This document shows positions 57,362-64,000 of a stretch of 64,000 nt of DNA, piece after piece (within the stretch, counting starts at the first letter, position 1; the number at the start of each line of letters is the position of its first letter). The notes beneath the pieces were generated by a model, which saw nothing but the letters and a program-made list of their open reading frames with translations, did not search any database and had not been told where the DNA came from. This stretch comes from Psychrobacter sp. Cmf 22.2. Its GTDB lineage: Bacteria; Pseudomonadota; Gammaproteobacteria; Pseudomonadales; Moraxellaceae. The DNA lies in the NCBI RefSeq assembly GCF_001921745.1, contig NZ_MRYA01000001.1:620001-684000 (forward strand). Reading direction: 5' to 3'. The position numbers and the translations under genes were made by a program.

Positions 57362-59071
57362 TTAAGCAGTACGCGCTAGCATCTCTCTTGCTTGATTTTT
57401 TTGCTCGCTATTACCGTGAGTGACGACTTCATTGAGTAGGCGTTTGGCACTATCGTATTCACCCAGTTGTAAGTACTGACCTGCTAAGTCTAATGTTACC
57501 TGACTGCTGTCCAAAGTCTGAACAAAATCGAAATCTGTTGCAAACTGTGCAGCAAAATCACTGTCGGAAGCTGCAAGTGTCGTATCGTTTTGAATATCTA
57601 CATTGTGATCATTGGTTAAGCTGATATCATTTTCATTCTCTACTGGTGTAACAGCAGTAGGTAAAGTTGCAACTTCATCGAAATCAAATTCGTCATCTAT
57701 TGATGGAGTATCGTCAATACTCTCATCAGTACTATCGTCAATCACTTCATGAGTCGCTGCTAATTCTAGTTGTGTGTCCTCATTTACAACTGGCTCGTCG
57801 CTACTGTCTGTTGTCCCAAGTCCAGCAAAACTGTCTACAGCGTCGTTGCCTGATACCTGAGCATTCTCATTAAGGTTTTCTTGAGTGTCTAATGAGTTTG
57901 TAACAAGTGTGGTGTCTTCAACTACTAAGCTGTCTTCAACTACCAAGTCGTCTGTAATCGCCAAGCTATCTTCATCTTCTAGTAGTAACCCAAAATCATC
58001 ATTAGTAGTCTGAGTATTGTCCTCTTGATTAGTAGTGTCTGTCTCATTAATGGTATCTGTCTCTTCAACCAAGTCATCAAAATCTAAAACAAATTCGTCA
58101 TCCGAGCTGACATCTTGTGACTGGTTATCTTGCGTTTGAGTACCATTAAATTCTAGCTCTGATGAGCTGCTATCATCTGTCATCAAATCAAAATCAAGCA
58201 TGAAGTCATCGTCAACGTTTATGTTGTTTACGTTTTGATCCTTATCAACATCGTCTATAGTAACAGGCTGCGTACTAGTCTTTTCGTCACTTGTCTCTTC
58301 GGTTATATCAAAGGCACTAACATCATTGTCATCTACTGTAGTCTCATAGCTATTAGCGTTTAGATCGTTGGTTTCTACGTCTGTGCTTTCTAAATCAGCT
58401 AACGTAAGGTCAAAATTGTCATCAGAGCTATAATCAGTTTCAGAGACCTTTGGTTGCAATGACAAAGCTTCACTAAATGCTTCGGTATTATCTAAACTGT
58501 CTTTATTCGTATTTGACTCAACATCCGTAACGGTCTGTGAGGTAGATAGGTCAAAATCGATACCTTTAAATGCAGCTTCATTATCAGATTCAGGCTTCAC
58601 CGGTTGATTTTGCGTTTGTTCTTGGTCTAATAAAACTTTGAGTTTGTCCGCATTGTCTATAGCGACTGCATCACCAGACAATTTAATCACGTTATAAGTT
58701 TTGTTAAAATCATCATGTTGATTGAGCGTAGCATGAATATTTAATAGCTTGTGTAATAACTCAGAATCTTGGGGTTTTTCAGTTAAACCTCGTTCAAGGG
58801 TTTCAATAGCCTTATCATAACGCTGCTGATCTATAAAACGTTGCGCAACAGTTAATGGATCAAATTTGGTCGCGTTTTGCTGAGCGGGGACTTGTTTTGA
58901 ATCTATAGTTGCCGTCTTTGGCTTCGATGTCGACGCATGAGCATCTACGTTTTTATTGGTCTTATCCAAGTGTTGTGTGGTCGGTTGTTTGGCTTTATTT
59001 TTGCGTAGCACAAGCACCGCTACTAATAAAATTACTACCAGACCTACAATGATATACAGCATATTATCCAT
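57362..59071 (-). CDS. FimV C-terminal half (membrane helix, acidic region, TPR cap)
   Basis: Protein of 569 residues. Residues 4-22 (MLYIIVGLVVILLVAVLVL) form a membrane helix with a Lys/Arg-rich following segment, so the rest lies in the cytoplasm. Residues about 72-145 hold a TPR-like repeat (AQRFIDQQRYDKAIETLERG). Residues about 160-500 are extremely rich in Asp, Glu, Ser and Thr. The last 60 residues (LDLAGQYLQLGEYDSAKRLL, then MLARTA) match the FimV C-terminal domain. The ATG at 59071 has its own TAGGAG. It is 58 bp past the stop of the N-terminal half and in another frame. Role inferred: pole organisation, type IV pilus and twitching. Confidence 0.85.
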   Translation of the reverse strand: MDNMLYIIVGLVVILLVAVLVLRKNKAKQPTTQHLDKTNKNVDAHASTSKPKTATIDSKQVPAQQNATKFDPLTVAQRFIDQQRYDKAIETLERGLTEKPQDSELLHKLLNIHATLNQHDDFNKTYNVIKLSGDAVAIDNADKLKVLLDQEQTQNQPVKPESDNEAAFKGIDFDLSTSQTVTDVESNTNKDSLDNTEAFSEALSLQPKVSETDYSSDDNFDLTLADLESTDVETNDLNANSYETTVDDNDVSAFDITEETSDEKTSTQPVTIDDVDKDQNVNNINVDDDFMLDFDLMTDDSSSSELEFNGTQTQDNQSQDVSSDDEFVLDFDDLVEETDTINETDTTNQEDNTQTTNDDFGLLLEDEDSLAITDDLVVEDSLVVEDTTLVTNSLDTQENLNENAQVSGNDAVDSFAGLGTTDSSDEPVVNEDTQLELAATHEVIDDSTDESIDDTPSIDDEFDFDEVATLPTAVTPVENENDISLTNDHNVDIQNDTTLAASDSDFAAQFATDFDFVQTLDSSQVTLDLAGQYLQLGEYDSAKRLLNEVVTHGNSEQKNQAREMLARTA

Positions 59072-59129
59072 AAATACTCCTAAGCCTACGAGCCTTGTTT
59101 ACAGCATTTTATGCTGAGCAGACAGGCAA

Positions 59130-60998
59130 TTATTGATTGCGTAATTTTTTGAGACGAGCTTCAAGCTCAGCCAGTTTTTGGTTTTGTAGTTGTAGTTTTT
59201 TGGCATAGCTACCAAGGGTACTGTTGGTTGCTGCTACCCGCTTAGCCTGCTCAGCGGTCCGTTGACGCGCCGTTTTTAGTGTGGCTAAAATATCTGTGCT
59301 CAAACCATTACCAGTTGCCGCGGCAGCTTTGGTTTGAGTGCCATCAGCGCTACCATCACGACCAGGCGCAACGACAGAGAAACGTGCTTTTGGCAAGGTT
59401 TTAGGAGCGACTTGTGAGGGCTTATTTGAATGTTTAGCTGTTGCTTTTGTTTTAGAGGCCATGTCTGTAGACGCTGTTGATTCTTCATTGCTAGTCGAGT
59501 CTGCAGCTGTCGTCTTTTTTCTCTCAATGCCCTTCTTTTTAGCTCGGTTGACCTGTATGTAATGTTGTCTTTGAGCTGCGATGGCGGTTTGTAGGCTTTG
59601 CTGTGAAGGCACAATGTCATAACTGGGTAAGCTCAGCTCAGCGTTGGCTTTTAGCAAGTCAGCATCCTTTGCAATAAAAGCATCAGGGTTTTGCGCCTTT
59701 ATTTGTTTCATAACCGTTGATACATCGAGATTATTTTGCTGTGCAATCTGCTGAGAGATAATCCAAAGATTGTCATTACGTTGTACGGTATAGCTTGTCA
59801 TGGCTGTACTTTTACTGTCTGACATAGAGTCTGTGGCGGCTATATCAGTACCGGTATTTGAGGAAACGGTAGCAGAGGGCAGCGGTGCGTTGGACGAGGT
59901 ACTTATCACCTCAATATCATTATCCTTTGTGAAGGGGATGGGCCGATTTGCGCTATTCTTTAGATCTGTTTTTAGCTGTATTTGACGAGTTACTTGAATA
60001 TTTAGGATATCGGCTTGTCTATTTGTATTAGTAGCATTTTTAATAGAGTCAGTCGCAGTAACCTTTCTGGACATACTACTATCTGGTGCGCTGTTTTTTT
60101 GCGTATTATCGTTAGCAGCCAAGCTTGTATTAGAAGTAACCGTATTTTTTAACTCTAAAGGACTTTTTGAGTCACTGATATTTGTTGGAACTGTTTTACT
60201 GGTCTGTTTGACGTTAGTATTATTCGCTGTTGGATTAAGATCGCTTAAAGTACTGTTATTTAAATCGTTATTAGATAAACTTGTTGTTTTTGTCACCTTT
60301 GATGTGCTCGCAAGTGAAGCATCTGAAGTCTGAGGCGTTGTTAAAGGTATGATGTGAGCTTGGCTTATCACTGCTGGTGCACTGATACTAGATGTCTGGC
60401 GCAAGACAGTTTTTGGCAATGCCTGCATTGATGCTGGCGCTTGTGTATTTGGTGCCATGATCAGTGGCGGCGGTGCACCGCGTCTCACTGTTAGAGGTTT
60501 AGCATTAGAGTTTGATACTACTGGTAAGTTTGGTTTTGGCGCATTTGATACGACTCGTTTGGACTGTTTAATTGGTACGTTATTATTACCAAGAGGCATC
60601 AGTAGAGTCTTAGGGATGACATTGCGTTGTCCATTATCATTTATTGCTAGTACGACATCTGCAAATGGCATTGATACAGGCTGTGATGTCTGGATAAGTA
60701 ATTGACCAGCGGTGGCAGAAGTCGGTATAAACTGCACAGACATGGATGCTGTAGGGGTCAGTCCCATTTGCTGATAGATCACAGGATTGGCAATACTGGC
60801 TGCAAAATCTTTAGCATCAATGTCGGTGACCGTAATACTTGCAGTCAAAGGTTCATGCTGAGCTGAGGTAATGTTCGTTTTACCGATGGTGGCTGCTTGA
60901 GCAACAGGTAACCACACAATAGAGCTCACAGAACAAAGGAGTGCTACTGACACTGCGTGATGAATATTGGTCAATCGATGAGGTAAATGCCAAGACAT
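59130..60998 (-). CDS. FimV N-terminal half (periplasmic domain with LysM)
   Basis: Protein of 622 residues with a signal peptide (residues 1-35, ending PVAQA-A). Residues 36-140 match the conserved FimV N-terminal domain (TIGKTNITSAQHEPLTASIT, then FADVVLAINDNG). Residues 150-390 are low-complexity, rich in Ser, Thr, Asn and Lys. A LysM peptidoglycan-binding domain lies at about 400-455 (YTVQRNDNLWIISQQIA). The C-terminus (570-622) is a coiled coil ending LEARLKKLRNQ. There is no membrane helix; in single-chain FimV the helix and cytoplasmic domain follow here, and in this genome they lie in the next gene. Confidence 0.88.
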   Translation of the reverse strand: MSWHLPHRLTNIHHAVSVALLCSVSSIVWLPVAQAATIGKTNITSAQHEPLTASITVTDIDAKDFAASIANPVIYQQMGLTPTASMSVQFIPTSATAGQLLIQTSQPVSMPFADVVLAINDNGQRNVIPKTLLMPLGNNNVPIKQSKRVVSNAPKPNLPVVSNSNAKPLTVRRGAPPPLIMAPNTQAPASMQALPKTVLRQTSSISAPAVISQAHIIPLTTPQTSDASLASTSKVTKTTSLSNNDLNNSTLSDLNPTANNTNVKQTSKTVPTNISDSKSPLELKNTVTSNTSLAANDNTQKNSAPDSSMSRKVTATDSIKNATNTNRQADILNIQVTRQIQLKTDLKNSANRPIPFTKDNDIEVISTSSNAPLPSATVSSNTGTDIAATDSMSDSKSTAMTSYTVQRNDNLWIISQQIAQQNNLDVSTVMKQIKAQNPDAFIAKDADLLKANAELSLPSYDIVPSQQSLQTAIAAQRQHYIQVNRAKKKGIERKKTTAADSTSNEESTASTDMASKTKATAKHSNKPSQVAPKTLPKARFSVVAPGRDGSADGTQTKAAAATGNGLSTDILATLKTARQRTAEQAKRVAATNSTLGSYAKKLQLQNQKLAELEARLKKLRNQ

Positions 60999-61120
60999 GC
61001 GCAGCCCTTTTTATTATGACTTATTGATAAGTAAATTACGAAAATAGCCCAGTACAACCATGTTTATAGTGAAGTATTGGGTATTCGTATTGCTTCAATT
61101 AATTAATGCTCAATCTCTCG

Positions 61121-62329
61121 TTAACGTACTTTTCTATCCAATAACATCGCATCCCCATAACTAAAAAAGCGATATTGATGGCTAATTGCATGTTGATAAG
61201 CTTGTTCAATAGCAGCTTTACCTGAAAATGCTGATACAAGCATTAACAAGGTAGATTTGGGTAGATGAAAATTAGTTAGTAGACGATCAATCACACCAAA
61301 TTTAAAACCAGGATAAATAAATATATCCGTATCGCCTGACCATGCAGCAACAATTTGTCCATCGTTTGCCGTTTTTTGATAAGCCGTCTCAAGAACACGT
61401 GCAACAGTCGTGCCAACAGCAATCACTTTTTTACCTTTTGCATGGGTTTGATTGATTAGGTCTGCGGTCGTTTGCGGTAAATGTGCATATTCACTATGCA
61501 TAGTATGATTGAGTAGGTTGTCTGTTTTAACAGGCGCAAAAGTACCTGCACCAACGTGTAAAGTGACAAACGCGGTATTAATACCTTTTTGAGTCAAAGC
61601 TGAAAGAGTAGTTTCATCAAAATGTAAGCTCGCTGTGGGCGCGGCAACGCTGGCCAGTTTGGCTGGATCATGAAACACCGTCTGATAGCGAGTATTGTCA
61701 GTTGCATCAGCATGACGCTCAAAATAAGGAGGAATTGGCAGCTCACCGTAGATTTCTAAATCAGGAAGAATAGGCGCATCGAAAGCTAACACAAATAAGT
61801 TATCCTGACGACCGATCATCTCACAGCTCATATTGTCATCAGCTAACCATAAGCGTTGTCCAATTTTTGGCGCTTTACTGGATTTTACATGACACAGTGC
61901 AATATTTTGGTGTGTGGCTAATGATTCATGATTGATATTTATATCTGTTAGTTCCGCGCCTTCTACCAAACGTTCGATCAATACTTCAACGCGCCCTCCA
62001 GTATCTTTTTTACCAAATAGTCGCGCTTTCATTACTTTAGTATCGTTAAAGACAATAAGATCGCCCGCGTCAAGCAACGACGGTAATGCGGTAAATAAAT
62101 GGTCTTGAGGCAGACTTGTTTGTTCTGATTGATCTATAGCGGGTACATAAAGCAACTTAGAATCCGAGCGCTTAGCTAACGGATAGCGAGCAATTAGCTC
62201 GTCTGGTAATTCATAATCGTAATCGGCTACGCTCAGATAAGTCAGTGGGCTATCATCATGTTGAGTATCATTCATATCGGTATCGTTATCTACGTTAGGA
62301 GTGGTGGTTTTGATGTTTAAGTTGGTCAT
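61121..62329 (-). CDS. queA: tRNA preQ1(34) S-adenosylmethionine ribosyltransferase-isomerase
   Basis: Enzyme of 402 residues that adds the ribosyl part of S-adenosylmethionine to 7-aminomethyl-deazaguanine in tRNA, a step to queuosine. [24 protein letters not shown] near residue 36, [29 protein letters not shown] and [21 protein letters not shown] segments are typical, and the end [18 protein letters not shown] matches. The family is about 345 residues; here the first 30 residues are a polar extension and there are a few loop insertions, so a later start is possible. The rest of the queuosine pathway is not in view. Confidence 0.95.
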   Translation of the reverse strand: MTNLNIKTTTPNVDNDTDMNDTQHDDSPLTYLSVADYDYELPDELIARYPLAKRSDSKLLYVPAIDQSEQTSLPQDHLFTALPSLLDAGDLIVFNDTKVMKARLFGKKDTGGRVEVLIERLVEGAELTDININHESLATHQNIALCHVKSSKAPKIGQRLWLADDNMSCEMIGRQDNLFVLAFDAPILPDLEIYGELPIPPYFERHADATDNTRYQTVFHDPAKLASVAAPTASLHFDETTLSALTQKGINTAFVTLHVGAGTFAPVKTDNLLNHTMHSEYAHLPQTTADLINQTHAKGKKVIAVGTTVARVLETAYQKTANDGQIVAAWSGDTDIFIYPGFKFGVIDRLLTNFHLPKSTLLMLVSAFSGKAAIEQAYQHAISHQYRFFSYGDAMLLDRKVR

Positions 62330-62432
62330 AATGAGTCATACAGGTAGGTAAAATTTTGGCATTAGTTTAGCAGAAACGGGATAATAGCGGAAAAGTTCCA
62401 AATACAGTCAGATCAATATAAAAAAGACACGA

Positions 62433-63518
62433 TTAATCGAATAAGGTAAGCTGCGGTAGGGGTTGTGTTGCAGAGGCTAGAGACGAGTAGGTGACGCCCA
62501 CGAGTCTAATAGGGAGAACGCGAGGTATGTCTAAAAATAACTTATCTAACCAATAATGAGCAGACTCTGCACCTACAAAAGCCGTAGATAGCGTATGTGA
62601 GCGCGTTATTTGTGTAAAATCAGCATATTTTATCTTGAGCGTAATTGTATAAGCGATAAGCTGCTTGCTTTCCATCTGTCTAAACGCATCGGCGTTTTGC
62701 TCATATATTTGTGAGCGTAATAGGTCGTTGTCATTTAGGTTGTCTCTAAAAGTTGTTTCTGAGCCGACTGACTTATGCCGTCGTTCAGACTTTACCAGTC
62801 GCTCATCACGACCATGCGCAATATCATGATAAAACTGTCCACGTTTACCAAACTCGTTAACTAACAATGCTGCGGGCACCTGTCGAAGATCAGCACCATT
62901 AGCTACTCCCATGGCATGTAGGCGCTTAGCTGTGGCCTTACCAATACCGTGAAAACGCTCTATAGGCAACGTACTTATAAATGCTGCTGCATCAGCAGGG
63001 GTAATAATAGCGGTACCATTAGGTTTATTTATATCAGAAGCAATTTTTGCTAGCATTTTATTAAACGAAACACCTGCTGATGCCGTTAGTCCTGTTTGAT
63101 CTAGTATTTGTGCTCGTAACCAGTTAGCCATTAAGGTAGCTGAACCTTTATGCACTTGAAGACCTGTAACGTCAAGATAAGCTTCATCCAAAGATAGTGG
63201 CTCAACATGCGGTGTCAGACTATACATGATAGAGCGAATTTGGCTACTGACTGCTCTATAAACATCAAATCTTGGTCGTACAAATATCGCCTCTGGACAA
63301 CGCTTGCGAGCCTCGTAGCAAGACATTGCAGAGCGCACACCAAATTTACGTACTTCATAACTAGCAGCAGCGACCACGCCGCGACCGCTTGGGTCTCCAC
63401 CAACGACTAAAGGTTTACCACGATATTGAGGAAAATCTCGTTGTTCGACGCTGGCATAAAAAGCATCCATATCTAGATGAATAATCTTACGAGGGGTAGG
63501 TGTGATAGAAGCTGTCAT
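62433..63518 (-). CDS. dinB: DNA polymerase IV
   Basis: Y-family translesion polymerase of 361 residues. The metal-binding carboxylates are in IHLDMDAFYASVEQRD near residue 13 and SLDEAYLDVT near 107; the fingers segment VVGGDPSGRGVVAAASYEVRKFGVRS lies between by position. The thumb has helix-hairpin-helix motifs (RFHGIGKATAKRLHAMG), and the little finger is complete. It ends with PLPQLTLFD, whose LTLF resembles a sliding-clamp motif. I take the ATG at 63518; the frame is open 41 codons further with no likeness to the family. Confidence 0.95.
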   Translation of the reverse strand: MTASITPTPRKIIHLDMDAFYASVEQRDFPQYRGKPLVVGGDPSGRGVVAAASYEVRKFGVRSAMSCYEARKRCPEAIFVRPRFDVYRAVSSQIRSIMYSLTPHVEPLSLDEAYLDVTGLQVHKGSATLMANWLRAQILDQTGLTASAGVSFNKMLAKIASDINKPNGTAIITPADAAAFISTLPIERFHGIGKATAKRLHAMGVANGADLRQVPAALLVNEFGKRGQFYHDIAHGRDERLVKSERRHKSVGSETTFRDNLNDNDLLRSQIYEQNADAFRQMESKQLIAYTITLKIKYADFTQITRSHTLSTAFVGAESAHYWLDKLFLDIPRVLPIRLVGVTYSSLASATQPLPQLTLFD

Positions 63519-63641
63519 AGTTTCTATTTTACCTGAAATTGTAGGATTTTTGAGTAATGGTTGTTGAACACAAGATGTAATTGAAGTGATTTGAAATCGG
63601 ATACTAACCAGCTGCCCTATAATGGCTTTAGAGTAGATCAT

Positions 63642-64000
63642 CTACTATGACAGGTAATAGACACGCTTTTGAATATATGACCATTTATTAGTCTTGACGA
63701 AATTCATTGAGCAATAAAAGCTGTCTTTATTCGATTAATTTTACCATTTAAGATTACATTTGTACCACTTATAACAATGAAAAAATAAGTAGTAGCCGTT
63801 AGTACTGTTAGTTTGCTAAGTTAAGTCAAGATTGTTCAGAGCCATATCTTTAAGTAGACAATCTACGGCTATATTATTTAATTTTACTAAATAATATATA
63901 TTGAGATTTTAATAAGTCTAAAAAGGTTGCCATTTAGAAAATGGTAATACCATAAATATTCAATTCTATTTTGAATAATAAAAGGTGCAAATTTTACATT
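63642..64000. other. AT-rich region at the right edge, no gene seen
   Basis: About 360 bp past the dinB upstream end. I see no open frame with a ribosome site, no RNA gene and no clear terminator. It probably holds the dinB promoter, and perhaps the edge of a gene outside the window. Confidence 0.4.

Noticed and set aside
59071..59130. A simple frameshift as the cause of the FimV split
   Set aside because: Each part has a sensible end or start, the second has its own strong ribosome site, and 58 non-coding bases lie between. An error still cannot be excluded without reads or relatives.
63519..63700. A LexA box before dinB
   Set aside because: No CTG-N10-CAG type palindrome of good quality was found; I also recall that this family often lacks LexA.
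1..64000. tRNA, rRNA, transposase, prophage or toxin-antitoxin genes
   Set aside because: I looked for their usual signatures on both strands and found none.

Overview
The window looks like chromosomal DNA of a moderately AT-rich gammaproteobacterium of the Moraxellaceae, most probably Psychrobacter. This rests on recalled protein resemblance and synteny (SspA/SspB beside the bc1 complex, the SlyX-like gene, the Mrp-dcd pair, the MoxR/VWA pair, the trimeric autotransporter), not on a database search. There is no phage, integron, transposase, rRNA, tRNA or CRISPR array; nearly everything is core metabolism, transport and envelope biology.

Layout. 1-6270 (minus): glycine cleavage system gcvT-gcvH-(nitroreductase)-gcvP, preceded by a tandem glycine riboswitch. 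6567-10091 (plus): YcgL, a membrane protein, a MoxR ATPase and its VWA partner. 10092-11270: an AT-rich non-coding stretch with a terminator that has no visible gene in front of it, and repeat motifs before a large trimeric autotransporter (11271-13961) and its BamE-like lipoprotein. 14586-18243 (minus): FdhD and an FdhF/YdeP-type molybdopterin oxidoreductase. 18663-22872 (minus): an ABC importer with two tandem paralogous binding lipoproteins, one permease and one ATPase. 23260-25371: metG. 25600-31224: a ketone-body / short-chain acid module (GntP-type permease, AtoE-like permease, two CoA-transferase subunits, 3-hydroxybutyrate dehydrogenase). 31366-34858 (plus): mgtE, mrp, dcd. 34939-38875 (minus): Rieske, cytochrome b, cytochrome c1, then sspA and sspB. 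39348-41282: ABC-F ATPase Uup. 41533-45197 (plus): slyX-like gene and two paralogous FadL-like porins. 45530-48517 (minus): PutP and a LysR regulator divergent from leuC-leuD-lipoprotein-leuB (48859-53153). 53536-54642: L,D-transpeptidase. 54867-63518 (minus): infA, truA, an asparaginase, a FimV system split over two genes, queA and dinB.

The genes fall into working groups. The glycine riboswitch should switch on glycine breakdown when glycine is plentiful. The 3-hydroxybutyrate module should import hydroxybutyrate and acetoacetate and convert them to acetoacetyl-CoA. FdhD should sulfurate the molybdenum cofactor of the adjacent oxidoreductase. The BamE-like lipoprotein is likely to assist the autotransporter. 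The two FimV halves together carry the domains of one FimV.

The most interesting observations are the riboswitch, with a 66-nt inter-aptamer linker that can fold on itself and a possible SD-blocking hairpin; the fission of FimV; the repeat-rich autotransporter promoter; the duplicated binding proteins and FadL porins, the latter sharing leader and terminator sequence; a hairpin abutting the putP ribosome binding site; and an unassigned lipoprotein inside the leucine cluster. I did not find an obviously new multi-gene system.
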